Positions 1 through 8,445 of a stretch of 64,000 nt of DNA are shown here, one piece after another. The stretch is taken from NCBI RefSeq assembly GCF_001512285.1, contig NZ_LNUV01000006.1, forward strand, positions 1,904,709-1,968,708. The letters run 5' to 3'. The DNA is from Arthrobacter sp. EpRS71. Lineage in GTDB: Bacteria; Actinomycetota; Actinomycetes; Actinomycetales; Micrococcaceae. Under the pieces are notes generated by a model, which did not search any database, had not been told where the DNA came from, and worked only from the letters and a program-made list of their open reading frames with translations. Made by a program: the position numbers and the translations under genes. The stretch's first letter is position 1. The number at the start of each line of letters is the position of its first letter.

Positions 1-1273
1 GGCGGCGGAGTTCGACGGCGGTGGCGTCGTCCAAGGTCACGTCGCCTTCGGTGCCGTCTGCGGTGGTGCCGCTCTTCGCTGCGGCGATCAACGCCGTCGC
101 AATGATGTCCGAGACTTCAGTGAAGTCCTCAGCCTTGAAACCGCGTGCGGCGAGGGCGGGGGTGCCAATGCGCAGGCCCGAGGAGACCATCGGCGGGCGG
201 GGGTCGAAGGGGACGGCGTTGCGGTTGACGGTGATGCCGATGCGGTGCAGGGTGTCTTCAGCCTGCTGACCGTTAAGGACTGAGTGGCGGAGGTCGGCGA
301 GCACCAGGTGGACATCAGTTCCTCCGCTGACAACGGAGATGCCGGCTGCAGCAACGTCGTCCTGGAGGAGGCGCTGGGCGAGGATCTTGGAGCCTTCAAG
401 GACGCGGACCTGGCGTTCCTGGAACTCGGGCTCGGCAGCCATCTTGAAGGCCACGGCCTTTGCGGCGATGACGTGTTCCAGCGGACCACCCTGCTGACCG
501 GGGAACACCGCGGAGTTCACCTTCTTGGCGATGTCTGGGTCGTTGGTGAGGATCACGCCACCTCGGGGACCGCCGAGGGTTTTGTGGGTGGTGCTGGTGA
601 CAATGTGCGCGTGCGGGACCGGGCTCGGGTGGAGCCCTGCAGCCACCAGACCCGCGAAGTGGGCCATATCCACCATGAGGTAGGCGCCCACCAGGTCCGC
701 GATGCGGCGGAATTCAGCGAAGTCCAGCTGGCGGGAGTATGCGGACCAGCCGGCGACGATCAGCTGTGGCTTGTTTTCCAGTGCCAGGCGCTCAACTTCG
801 GCCATGTCCACGGTGTGGGTGTCCTCGCGAACTCCGTAGGGAACAACCTTGTACAGCTTGCCGGAGAAGTTGATCCGCATGCCGTGGGTCAGGTGCCCGC
901 CGTGTGCGAGGTTCAGACCCATGATGGTGTCGCCCGGAGTGATCAGTGCGTGCATGGCCGAGGCGTTGGCCTGGGCGCCGGAGTGGGGCTGCACGTTGGC
1001 GAACTCTGAGCCGAACAGGGCCTTCAGGCGGTCAATGGCGAGCTGTTCGATCACATCAACGTGTTCGCAGCCGCCGTAGTAGCGCTTGCCCGGGTAGCCC
1101 TCGGCGTACTTATTGGTCAGAACCGATCCCTGAGCCTCCATGACGGCCGTGGGTGCGAAGTTCTCAGAGGCGATCATTTCCAGCGTGGACTGCTGGCGGA
1201 TGAGTTCTTGAGCGATCGCCTGATCGACCTCCGGGTCCGCCTGTGCGAGCGGGCGGATCAGCGGTTCAACCAT
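1..1273 (-). CDS. glyA: Serine hydroxymethyltransferase (3' end cut by window edge)
   Basis: PLP enzyme of the cytosol that interconverts serine plus tetrahydrofolate with glycine plus methylene-tetrahydrofolate. Seen: the reading frame from ATG at 1273 runs to the left edge without a stop (about 424 codons, so only the last residues are missing). It contains the family blocks ASENF (about residue 35), NKYAEGYPGKRYYGG, AHGGHLTHG and the PLP-lysine block STTHKTLGGPRGG, with the Schiff-base Lys near residue 231. GGAG lies about 7 bases before the ATG. It is divergent from a GntR gene, with creatinase close by. In such a setting SHMT would use the one-carbon unit and glycine released from sarcosine, but this may be a second SHMT copy or the only one; that cannot be told here. 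Confidence 0.96.
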   Translation of the reverse strand, partial: MVEPLIRPLAQADPEVDQAIAQELIRQQSTLEMIASENFAPTAVMEAQGSVLTNKYAEGYPGKRYYGGCEHVDVIEQLAIDRLKALFGSEFANVQPHSGAQANASAMHALITPGDTIMGLNLAHGGHLTHGMRINFSGKLYKVVPYGVREDTHTVDMAEVERLALENKPQLIVAGWSAYSRQLDFAEFRRIADLVGAYLMVDMAHFAGLVAAGLHPSPVPHAHIVTSTTHKTLGGPRGGVILTNDPDIAKKVNSAVFPGQQGGPLEHVIAAKAVAFKMAAEPEFQERQVRVLEGSKILAQRLLQDDVAAAGISVVSGGTDVHLVLADLRHSVLNGQQAEDTLHRIGITVNRNAVPFDPRPPMVSSGLRIGTPALAARGFKAEDFTEVSDIIATALIAAAKSGTTADGTEGDVTLDDATAVELRR

Positions 1274-1423
1274 GGTGTTCTCCTTCAAAAGCTTGTCTAG
1301 TGGCCGACTGTTAGGCAACTGATATATTAGAACTATTGCCATAGTATGTTGGAGATCACATAGTCGTCAACAGGTCCGGGAAACTCATCCATGGGACCGT
1401 GGTTGTGACAACGGGAGAGAGCA
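1274..1423. promoter_or_regulatory. Divergent glyA / gntR promoter region
   Basis: This AT-richer spacer separates two divergent starts. It holds a small palindrome, ACTAT-TGCC-ATAGT at 1332-1345, in an AT-rich stretch (ATATTAG just before it, TATGTT just after). That would suit a dimeric GntR regulator acting on both genes. The palindrome is seen; its role is inferred. Confidence 0.4.
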
Positions 1424-2095
1424 ATGAGCGCCGCACTGGAAGCACTGGAATCAGCTCCGCAGGGTACGTCCCTCGCGGAGAACGCCTACCTGCTGCTGCG
1501 CGACAGGCTCATCATGCTGGACGTCAAACCCGGCGACCCCATCAACGACGGGCAAATTGCCCTGGAGCTCGGCATTGGGCGCACTCCCGTCCGCGAAGCC
1601 ATCAAACGCCTCGAAAGCGACCACCTCGTGGTGTCCTACCCCCGGCGCGGCACGTTCGCCACCGGCGTGGACATCACCCAGCTCGCCGAAGTCTCCGAAA
1701 TCCGCGAACTGCTTGAACCGCTCGCTTCCAGGAAAGCTGCCCGCATGGCCAGCCCCGCCATGCGTACCGAGCTCCGCGCCGTCGCCGCCGCGATCCGGGA
1801 TCTTGAAGGGCAGGACAACTCCTCCCAGGAACTCATGCGCTACGACATCCAAGTGCACAGGCTCATCTACAAGGCCTCCGCCAACGCGCATCTTGAAGAC
1901 GTCCTCATCCGCTACGACAACCTCGCCACCCGCATCTGGTGCCACATGCTCGAGAAGATGCCCTCCGTGTCCGGGCACATCTCCGAACACGCAGACCTCC
2001 TCACCGCCATTGCCGACGGCGACGAAGACCGCGCCGCCGAGCTTGCCCTGCACCACGTGGTCAGCTTCGAAGAGACCATCCGCAAGGTCCTCTAG
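1424..2095 (+). CDS. GntR-family transcriptional regulator (FCD subfamily)
   Basis: 223-residue DNA-binding regulator. The N-terminal winged helix-turn-helix is visible at about residues 20-80 (LGIGRTPVREAIKRLES is the recognition-helix region). The C-terminal half is helical with the FCD layout (RELLEPLASRKAA, then paired His residues such as DIQVHRLI and EHADLL), a domain that usually binds a small carboxylate with a metal ion. ATG at 1424 follows GGGAGAG. It lies head-to-head with glyA and upstream of the creatine genes, so it is probably the local repressor of one-carbon/sarcosine genes. The effector is unknown. Confidence 0.88.
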   Translation: MSAALEALESAPQGTSLAENAYLLLRDRLIMLDVKPGDPINDGQIALELGIGRTPVREAIKRLESDHLVVSYPRRGTFATGVDITQLAEVSEIRELLEPLASRKAARMASPAMRTELRAVAAAIRDLEGQDNSSQELMRYDIQVHRLIYKASANAHLEDVLIRYDNLATRIWCHMLEKMPSVSGHISEHADLLTAIADGDEDRAAELALHHVVSFEETIRKVL

Positions 2096-2206
2096 GCTTC
2101 CTGTCCTGCCGCACTCCCGCCTTCCGGCGGCGGGCTCATCCTCTGCGCGCTCGGTCGTTCCTCCCTTAGACGCGCGCTGCCGGGACAACCCCACCCCCTC
2201 CCGATC

Positions 2207-2300
2207 CTCTCTCACGTCCCTCGTGTTTGAGCGGGTCGCTCTCTCACGTCCCTCGGGTTTGGGCCCGCCCCTCTCTCACGTCCCAGTGCGTGGGCCCGCC
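2207..2300 (+). repeat. 32-bp repeat array, three units
   Basis: CTCTCTCAC begins at 2207, 2239 and 2271, an exact 32-base period, each followed by GTCCC and a G/T-rich half ending near GGGCCCG or GGGTCG. The same unit occurs at 55784 and 63184 in this orientation and at 2402 and 50290 inverted. It does not code, and there are no spacers between units, so it is not CRISPR. Confidence 0.85.
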
Positions 2301-2401
2301 CCTCTTCTCCTTTGGGGTGCTTATTCCATCGCCCGGGTGCGCACTAGGGCTCAGGCCTCGATGCTGCCGGTGCCTAACTACGGCGAACTTTCTTCAAGGA
2401 A

Positions 2402-2442
2402 GTGAGAGAGCGATTGGTTGAAGGGCTAGGGATGTGAGAGAG
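2402..2442 (-). repeat. 32-bp repeat array, two units, inverted
   Basis: GTGAGAGAG at 2402 and 2434 (32 bases apart) with GGTTGAAGGGCTAGGGAT between them. It is the reverse orientation of the array at 2207, and its inner half resembles the copy at 50290 more than the neighbouring one. Confidence 0.8.
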
Positions 2443-2639
2443 CATCGAATGGGCGAATAATGCGTTCTGCGCAACGTCGATGCGCTCATTACAACAAAAC
2501 TCCTTCGCACACGATGTGCCGCTCTATCGCAAGTGACTTACTTAATCTCTCAAAACAACCCTTGACCGTGGCGTCGCTCACACATACGCTGGTGCAACAG
2601 CGTTGCGTTGAATGCAACCCCAATGATTTTGGTGGACAC

Positions 2640-4010
2640 ATGAGCAATGAATCCTCTGTGGCAGCCGAGCAAGGCACAGCACCTGCTTCCGGCGCCAGCC
2701 ACAACAACAGCCAAACCCCCAGCCCCAACCACACGGTCAGCAAGGACACTCGACGGCGAGTGGTCACTGCCAGCTTCATCGGCAACTTTGTTGAGTGGTT
2801 CGACTACGCCGTTTACGGCTACCTGGCCGGCATCATTTCTACAGTTTTCTTTCCGGAGTCGGACCGGCAGACAGCTCTCCTGGCAACCTTCGGTGTCTTC
2901 GCCATCAGCTTCTTCGTGAGGCCGCTTGGTGGGTTCATCTGGGGCCATATCGGTGATCGCCTCGGACGAAAGCAGGCGCTCTCCCTTTCGATCGTGCTGA
3001 TGTCAGTGGCCACGTTCTGCATCGCACTGATACCGGGCTACGCCACCATCGGCGTGATGGCGCCGATTCTGCTCCTCCTCGTAAGGGTCGTCCAAGGCTT
3101 CTCCGCGGCCGGCGAGTACGCAGGGGCGTCCGCCTTCCTGGTGGAATATGCGCCGGCGAACCGGCGCGGACTCTATGCCGCCGTCGTGCCTGCCAGTACC
3201 GCAGCGGGACTGCTGCTGGGATCCCTCCTGGCCGCCCTGCTGAGTTCAGTCCTGACCGCGGAGCAGCTCAACGAGTGGGGCTGGCGGCTGCCCTTCCTGC
3301 TGGCGGCGCCCATGGGCCTGATTGGCCGGTACATCCGAACAAAGCTGGAGGACACCCCGGCGTTCCGGGAACTGGCCGAGAAGGACGACGGCGTCAAGGC
3401 ACCCGCGCTGGCAATGTTCAGGACGTACCGGAAGCAGCTCATCATTGCCACGGGTGCGGTGCTGCTCAATGCGGTGGGCTTCTACGTGATCCTCAGTTAC
3501 ATGCCCACGTACTTGTCGGAGGAGTTGGGCTTCGGTGCAACGGAGTCGTTCCTGGCCACCACCATTGCCCTGGCAAGCTACATCGGATTCATCTTCCTGA
3601 CGGGCATTGCCTCGGACAAGTTAGGCCGCAAACGCATGCTGATCACCGCGTCGGTCCTCTTCATACTGCTGACGGTGCCGGCGTTCATGCTCCTGGACAC
3701 CCGCAACTTCCTGGTGATCGTCCTGGTTCAGATCCTTCTGGGCGGAATGCTCACCCTCAACGATGGCACCCTGCCCAGTTTCCTCGCCGAACTCTTCCCA
3801 ACGAAGGTCCGGTACACGGGCTTCGCCGTCAGCTTCAACCTCTCGAACGCCTTGTTCGGCGGCACCGCGCCGTTCATGGCCACCCTCCTGATCGGTATGA
3901 CCGCCAGCAAGCTGGCACCCGGTTGGTACCTTGTGGCCGCCGCCGTAGTTTCCCTCATCGCAGTCCTGTTCGCCGCCGAGACTTCCAAGAAGCCTCTGCT
4001 GCAGGACTAG
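2640..4010 (+). CDS. MFS transporter of the metabolite:H+ symporter (MHS) type
   Basis: 456-residue inner-membrane symporter with about 12 membrane helices. Seen: a polar N-terminus of about 40 residues, then GNFVEWFDYAVYGYLAG, which is typical of the MHS/ShiA/ProP group. The MFS loop GHIGDRLGRKQALS follows helix 2, with a half-repeat SDKLGRKRML after helix 8. I chose ATG 2640 because the preceding in-frame residues are not protein-like. It is followed after 28 bases by creatinase, so the likely substrate is creatine or a related betaine/amino acid. Substrate is inferred from context only. Confidence 0.85.
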   Translation: MSNESSVAAEQGTAPASGASHNNSQTPSPNHTVSKDTRRRVVTASFIGNFVEWFDYAVYGYLAGIISTVFFPESDRQTALLATFGVFAISFFVRPLGGFIWGHIGDRLGRKQALSLSIVLMSVATFCIALIPGYATIGVMAPILLLLVRVVQGFSAAGEYAGASAFLVEYAPANRRGLYAAVVPASTAAGLLLGSLLAALLSSVLTAEQLNEWGWRLPFLLAAPMGLIGRYIRTKLEDTPAFRELAEKDDGVKAPALAMFRTYRKQLIIATGAVLLNAVGFYVILSYMPTYLSEELGFGATESFLATTIALASYIGFIFLTGIASDKLGRKRMLITASVLFILLTVPAFMLLDTRNFLVIVLVQILLGGMLTLNDGTLPSFLAELFPTKVRYTGFAVSFNLSNALFGGTAPFMATLLIGMTASKLAPGWYLVAAAVVSLIAVLFAAETSKKPLLQD

Positions 4011-4038
4011 GACAACCCACCCATTGAAAGGAACCACC

Positions 4039-5295
4039 ATGACCATCACCCAGAACGAGGCCGTCAACGACGTGGCCAAGCTCGAGCGCACCAAGGTCCT
4101 CAACAATGGCGACAAAGTTTCGCTGACCTTCTCCGATGCGGAGTTCCAGCGCCGCCTCGCAGGCCTCCGCCGGATCATGGCCGGGAAGGACCTCGACGCC
4201 GTGGTCCTCACCAGCTACCACTCCATCAAGTACTACTCCGATTTCCTCTTCACCTACTTCGGCCGCTCCTACGGCATGGTGGTCACCAAAGATGACACGG
4301 TGACCATTACGGCAAACATCGACGCCGGTATGCCTTGGCGCCGCAGCTACGGCGACAACCTGGTGTACACGGATTGGCGCCGGGACAACTACATCCACGC
4401 CATCCAGGAAGTCCTGCGGACCCGCGGGATCAACCCGCGCCGCATCGGCGTCGAAGATGACTCCCTGCCATTGGACAACCGCAACAAGATCCAGGCAGCC
4501 TTCTCCGGAGCGACGCTGGTCGACGTCGCGCAGGCGGCGATGCGTCAGCGCATGATCAAGTCGGATGAGGAGATCGCGGTTATCAAGCACGGCGCCCGCA
4601 TCGGCGACTTGGGCGGTGAAGCCATCCGCAACGCCATCACGGCAGGCATTACCGAGTACGAGGTTGCGTTGATCGGCACCGAAGCCATGGTTCACGAGAT
4701 CGCCCGCACGTTCCCGGACTCCGAAATCCGCGACACATGGGTCTGGTTCCAGTCGGGCATCAACACCGACGGCGCCCACAACTGGGCCACCACCCGGAAG
4801 ATCCAGGAACACGACATCCTGTCCCTGAACTGTTTCCCCATGACCAGCGGCTACTACACGGCGCTGGAGCGGACCCTGTTCTACGGCGAACCGGATGCCC
4901 GATCCCTGGAACTGTGGAACATCAACGTGGAGGTCCACAAGCGCGGCCTTGAACTCATCAAACCCGGCGCCGTCTGCAAGGACATCGCTGCCGAGCTCAA
5001 CGAGATCTACGTCAGCCACGGCTTGCTGGCCAACCGCACGTTCGGATACGGCCACTCCTTCGGTGTGCTGAGCCACTACTACGGACGCGAAGCCGGACTG
5101 GAACTGCGCGAGGACATCGACACCGTGCTGGAGCCGGGCATGGTGGTTTCCATGGAGCCGATGATCACCGTGCTGGACGGGCAGCCGGGAGCCGGCGGTT
5201 ACCGCGAGCACGACATCCTGGTGGTGGGCGAGGACGGTGCGGAGAACATCACCAAGTTCCCGTTCGGTCCCGAGTACAACATCATCGGAGCCTAG
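4039..5295 (+). CDS. Creatinase (creatine amidinohydrolase)
   Basis: 418-residue cytosolic enzyme that splits creatine into sarcosine and urea. The pita-bread (M24) fold is clear, and the middle of the protein carries the creatinase-type stretch NTDGAHN...DILSLNCFPM...GYYTALERTLF, with the probable catalytic His at about 247. FGYGHSFGVLSHYYGREAG and VVSMEPMITV follow, as in known creatinases of about 400 residues, rather than the metal ligands of an aminopeptidase. ATG 4039 is preceded by AAAGGA; a TTG at 4024 is less likely. It sits between an MHS transporter and an IclR regulator. Sarcosine would feed sarcosine oxidase and SHMT. A related M24 amidinohydrolase cannot be excluded, but the match is strong. 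Confidence 0.88.
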   Translation: MTITQNEAVNDVAKLERTKVLNNGDKVSLTFSDAEFQRRLAGLRRIMAGKDLDAVVLTSYHSIKYYSDFLFTYFGRSYGMVVTKDDTVTITANIDAGMPWRRSYGDNLVYTDWRRDNYIHAIQEVLRTRGINPRRIGVEDDSLPLDNRNKIQAAFSGATLVDVAQAAMRQRMIKSDEEIAVIKHGARIGDLGGEAIRNAITAGITEYEVALIGTEAMVHEIARTFPDSEIRDTWVWFQSGINTDGAHNWATTRKIQEHDILSLNCFPMTSGYYTALERTLFYGEPDARSLELWNINVEVHKRGLELIKPGAVCKDIAAELNEIYVSHGLLANRTFGYGHSFGVLSHYYGREAGLELREDIDTVLEPGMVVSMEPMITVLDGQPGAGGYREHDILVVGEDGAENITKFPFGPEYNIIGA

Positions 5296-5384
5296 TGGTC
5301 CGGCCGGTGGATACAGCGTGGTGTCCACCGGCCGCACCTCCCTTCCCAACTAAACCCCGTGCCCCGGCGAAATATAGTGAACCC

Positions 5385-6200
5385 ATGACTCCCACTGATT
5401 CCAGCGAAGCTCCTGATACCGGCAACGGCAACGGCGACAGCAAAAACACCTCCGTCATCGTCAACGCCATTGCCGTGTTGAGGAGCTTCACAGCTGATGA
5501 ACCGCTTCTGGGAGTCACCGAAATCGCTGGGCGGATCGGCCTGCACAAGAGCACCGTCAGCCGCATCCTGGCGACGCTGGAACAGGAAAACCTTGTAGAG
5601 CGCGACGTCGATTCGCGCAGGTTCCGCTTGGGCCTGGGGATGATCGCCATGGCGGGCCCCCTCCTGGCGGAACTCGAAGAGCGCCGCGTGGCCTACCCGG
5701 TGCTGCGCGAACTGACTGAGCGGACGGGGGAGACCAGCGCGCTCATGGTGTGGAACGGCAACGAGTCCATGTGCGTGGAACAGATTCCCAGCCGTCACCA
5801 AGTCAAGCACCTCACCCCCTTGGGTGCCAGGTACAACGAAGCACTGAGCTCCTCAGTGCAGGTGTTCCTTGGCTCGGAGAACGAGGACCGTGTGCGTCAG
5901 CTGTTGCGCAGCGGTTCCATCACCCTTCCCGGTCTGGACGAGGACGCTATTGAGACCTATCTGGCCCGGGTGGGGGAGTCAATGAAGCGCGGCTGGGCCG
6001 TGAACTTCGGGGAGACGTCCATTGAGGAAGTGGGCGTGGCCTCGCCCGTTTACGATCATCGCGGCGACATCGTTGCGTCCGTCCTCATTCCGGCGCCGAA
6101 ATTCCGTGTTTCGCAGGACACCCTGAACAGCCTCGGTGAAGCCTGCGCCGCAGCCGCGGCCAAGGTCACCACACGGCTGGGTGGCCGCGCGCCGCGCTAA
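5385..6200 (+). CDS. IclR-family transcriptional regulator
   Basis: 271 residues from ATG 5385. A winged HTH occupies about residues 25-90 (LGVTEIAGRIGLHKSTVSRILATLEQ), followed by the larger IclR effector-binding domain. It lies 89 bases after creatinase on the same strand and so may control the transporter-creatinase pair. A GTG at 5295 would add 30 Pro-rich residues overlapping the creatinase stop; ATG 5385 is preferred because the domain begins close after it. Ligand unknown. Confidence 0.88.
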   Translation: MTPTDSSEAPDTGNGNGDSKNTSVIVNAIAVLRSFTADEPLLGVTEIAGRIGLHKSTVSRILATLEQENLVERDVDSRRFRLGLGMIAMAGPLLAELEERRVAYPVLRELTERTGETSALMVWNGNESMCVEQIPSRHQVKHLTPLGARYNEALSSSVQVFLGSENEDRVRQLLRSGSITLPGLDEDAIETYLARVGESMKRGWAVNFGETSIEEVGVASPVYDHRGDIVASVLIPAPKFRVSQDTLNSLGEACAAAAAKVTTRLGGRAPR

Positions 6201-6296
6201 GCCGTAAACCGCCGTCGAGTTGGCATGTGATGACAATCCCGGGCGCGAACATTGTCATTAAGTGGCATCTCGGCGAAGGGGGGGCGCCGAAACAAA

Positions 6297-6335
6297 ACGG
6301 CGGCCATCCCTCAAAGGGGACAGCCGCCGTCGTTG
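6297..6335. terminator. Terminator-like hairpin between convergent genes
   Basis: ACGGCGGC (6297-6304) pairs with GCCGCCGT (6323-6330), with a smaller inner CCCT/AGGGG stem. A-rich bases precede it and TTGTTCT follows, so it can end transcription from both sides (iclR and the DUF4383 gene). Confidence 0.75.
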
Positions 6336-6359
6336 TTCTATAAGACGTGCGGAAGGGGC

Positions 6360-6836
6360 TTAAATCTTCCGTCGCGCCGGGGTTTCGTCCATGGCATCCC
6401 TGCCTAACCAGGCGCCCAGACCGATCATGGCAACACCAAGGATGAGGTGCAGCCAGTTGTCAGCCGTGTTGAACGGGACAAAATTGGCACCTGTTTCCTG
6501 GTTGATGACCAGGCCATAGATCCAAAGAACGATGTATACGGCGCCGCCGCCCAACAGGAACAGGCGGGCCATGCGAGCGTTCCTTGCCATGGCCAAGCCG
6601 GCCACGCCAAACAGCAGATGAACGATGTTGTGGAGTACGGACACTTGGAAGACTCCAAGCAGCATGGCGCCGGATTCATGTCCCGCAAAGGTCATGGCGC
6701 CGAAATTGGTGGTGATCCCCGGGATGAAGCCCAGGACGCCTACCAGCAGAAATACAATGCCAACGCCCATGGCGGTGTTGTGAAGTGTCAACCCCATCAT
6801 GTGGTGGTGTTCGGCGGGGTGCGAAGCGGTGGTCAT
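6360..6836 (-). CDS. DUF4383 membrane protein
   Basis: 158-residue small integral membrane protein with four predicted helices. The family hallmark FQVSVLHNIVHLLFGVAGLAM is in the middle, and the second half repeats a similar helix pair (DNWLHLILGVAMIGLGAWLG). GGGAGG ends five bases before ATG 6836; the TTG one codon earlier is too close to it. A His-rich N-terminus (SHPAEHHHMM) could bind metal. Function is unknown; the family is widespread in Actinobacteria. Convergent with iclR. Confidence 0.85.
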   Translation of the reverse strand: MTTASHPAEHHHMMGLTLHNTAMGVGIVFLLVGVLGFIPGITTNFGAMTFAGHESGAMLLGVFQVSVLHNIVHLLFGVAGLAMARNARMARLFLLGGGAVYIVLWIYGLVINQETGANFVPFNTADNWLHLILGVAMIGLGAWLGRDAMDETPARRKI

Positions 6837-6992
6837 CAAGTCCTCCCTTTCACGCTGTTACCCGGCTCTTCTCATGGAGAGCCGACCTGCGGCAAGGGGT
6901 GTGGCAAAACCTTGCCGACGCCGCCATAATACTCCTGAAATGCCTCCGATAGCAGGGGATGTGCCCAGTTCAGCGGCGGTTAGCATGGATTT

Positions 6993-7964
6993 ATGAGCCA
7001 AGCTCCCAACGGACGTGTGCACACGATCTTCCATGACACCCGGGATTTGACGCCTTTCCGCGAGGGCTATGTTCGTACGCCTGTGCGAGGACTGGCTGAC
7101 GGCATGAACGACGTGCTTTCCGGGGTGCTCGGTGGTCGTGACCAGGCGCGTTTGTCCGTTACCGGAAATGTCCCGCGGTTGAAGATGCTGTCCTCCAAGA
7201 CGGCGAAGGCCATGCACGAGGCCGTGTTTACGTCCACCGACCCCGATCCTCTGTTGGCTTTCGGCCGCATGAATCCCGGATGGGCGGGGCTGTGCCACGT
7301 CATGGCGGGCCTGCTCGCCTACAAGCACGGCGGGTTCCTGCGCGCTTCCGAGCTGCTGCAGCGCGGTTTAACAACAAGGATCGACGACGACGCCAGCCAG
7401 TTCTCGGCAATGTACCTTGGGCAGGTGGTCACCCGGGTTGAGGTGGCCGAGCGCATTGAGGTTCCGGTCCTCTTCAGCGAGGAATCCGTGTTCCTGGCGT
7501 TGTCCCATTGCCTCCGCGAAATGGGCATGACCGAGGCGGCGTTGGAAGCGGTGGTGACGTTGCCGCCGTCGTTGCCTTCTGCGTTGGCGCGTTGCACGGC
7601 GGCGTTCGCTGTGGAGCGCCACCGCGACGTGGTGCTGTGGACGGAGGGTTTGCTGAACACGGACGATCTCTCGGCGGCGCTTCTGTTAATACGTGCGCGG
7701 TCACAGCGGGCGAGGGGTGACTTCGAGTCGGCCCAGGTGGCCTTGAAGGAAGTGCTTCGGCGCAGGAAGACTAATCTGGCGTTGAAGAATGACGCGTTGA
7801 CGGACCGGGCGTTGTTAGCCCTTGACCAGGGCCGCCGTACGCTGACTCCGCGGTCCAAACGGCAGGCCCCGCCTGCTGAGTTGGAGACCTTGGAAGTGAT
7901 CCGTAAGGACGCTGAAATGCGGCGTCTTTGGGAGAACGACTTCCGGAATCTGGGCGGCGGGTAG
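6993..7964 (+). CDS. Conserved protein with TPR-like helical repeats, function unknown
   Basis: 323 residues, soluble, no signal or membrane segment. The middle and C-terminal parts are successive Ala/Leu-rich helix pairs (LLAYKHGGFLRASELLQRGL; VFLALSHCLREMGMTEAALE; RARGDFESAQVALKEVL) spaced like tetratricopeptide repeats. The N-terminal 100 residues (HTIFHDTRDLTPFREGYVRTP) are not repetitive and I do not recognise them. It stands alone between DUF4383 (divergent) and an arsR unit. A scaffold or protein-binding role is plausible but inferred. Confidence 0.7.
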   Translation: MSQAPNGRVHTIFHDTRDLTPFREGYVRTPVRGLADGMNDVLSGVLGGRDQARLSVTGNVPRLKMLSSKTAKAMHEAVFTSTDPDPLLAFGRMNPGWAGLCHVMAGLLAYKHGGFLRASELLQRGLTTRIDDDASQFSAMYLGQVVTRVEVAERIEVPVLFSEESVFLALSHCLREMGMTEAALEAVVTLPPSLPSALARCTAAFAVERHRDVVLWTEGLLNTDDLSAALLLIRARSQRARGDFESAQVALKEVLRRRKTNLALKNDALTDRALLALDQGRRTLTPRSKRQAPPAELETLEVIRKDAEMRRLWENDFRNLGGG

Positions 7965-8004
7965 AAAAGCCATTGTGCCTTCCGTGGGAGAGGCGTACTC
8001 TCTT

Positions 8005-8052
8005 AATCAACCAATCAGTTGATCAACGATTTAGTTGATTATAGATTGATTG
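8005..8052 (+). promoter_or_regulatory. Repeated GTTGAT/ATCAAC operator before the arsR unit
   Basis: Within about 45 bases the half-site ATCAAC or its complement GTTGAT occurs four times (8006, 8018, 8022, 8034), and ATTGATT follows at 8045. The pattern of AATCAAC-N6-GTTGAT plus GATCAAC-N6-GTTGATT suits two dimers of an ArsR-type repressor. The repeats are seen; autoregulation is inferred. Confidence 0.65.
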
Positions 8053-8073
8053 CTACGAAAGGCGCACGCGGCA

Positions 8074-8445
8074 ATGGAATCAGATACTCAGGGCCCGGAC
8101 ACCCTGGACAGGGCGTTCATGGCTTTGGCGGATCCGGTGAGGCGGGCCATGGTGGCCCGGCTGTCCCGGGGGGACGCCACGGTCAACGAGCTCGCTGAAC
8201 CATTCGCCATCACCAAGCAGGCGGTTTCCAAACACATACAGGTCCTGGAACACGCAGGATTGGTCACCCGATCGCGGGACGCCCAGCGCAGGCCTGTCCA
8301 TTTGGATGCAGCCGCCTTGGAGCGGTTGACCGCCTGGATTGACCAGTACCGGCTCATTGCCGAGTCCCGCTTCCGGCAGCTGGACCAGCTGCTGGGTGCA
8401 GGCATTCCGCACGAGGAACAAACAAGGAAAGAGGAACCGAAATGA
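8074..8445 (+). CDS. ArsR-family transcriptional regulator
   Basis: 123-residue winged-helix repressor from ATG 8074 (AAAGG upstream). DPVRRAMVARLSRGDATVNELAEPF and ITKQAVSKHIQVLEHAGLV are the classical ArsR helix-turn-helix; there is no CxC metal site. The stop overlaps the next start by four bases (ATGA), so it is translationally coupled to an AHSA1 protein. That is the usual pairing of this non-metal ArsR group, and the repeated operator just upstream suggests self-control. Confidence 0.92.
   Translation: MESDTQGPDTLDRAFMALADPVRRAMVARLSRGDATVNELAEPFAITKQAVSKHIQVLEHAGLVTRSRDAQRRPVHLDAAALERLTAWIDQYRLIAESRFRQLDQLLGAGIPHEEQTRKEEPK

Larger units (their letters stand above)
2096..2639. other. 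Long gene-free spacer with two oppositely oriented 32-bp repeat arrays
   Basis: No convincing coding frame is seen in these 544 bases. The first part carries a three-unit array in the CTCTCTCAC orientation and the middle a two-unit array in the GTGAGAGAG orientation, so the pair could fold into a long-range hairpin. The last 180 bases are AT-richer and are probably the promoter and leader of the transporter gene. The upstream in-frame extension of that transporter (ATG at 2460) does not look like protein and is rejected as its start. Confidence 0.7.

Noticed and set aside
2207..2442. Possible CRISPR array at the 32-bp repeats
   Set aside because: The period equals the whole unit, there are no unique spacers, the copies drift, and no cas gene is present in the window.
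2460..2639. Longer N-terminus for the MHS transporter starting at 2460
   Set aside because: The added 60 residues are Cys/His/Arg-rich and not hydrophobic or family-like, and the DNA is probably promoter and leader.
3955..5349. Minus-strand open frame opposite creatinase
   Set aside because: The creatinase frame has family motifs along its full length; the reverse frame is Val/Asp/Gly-rich with no motifs.
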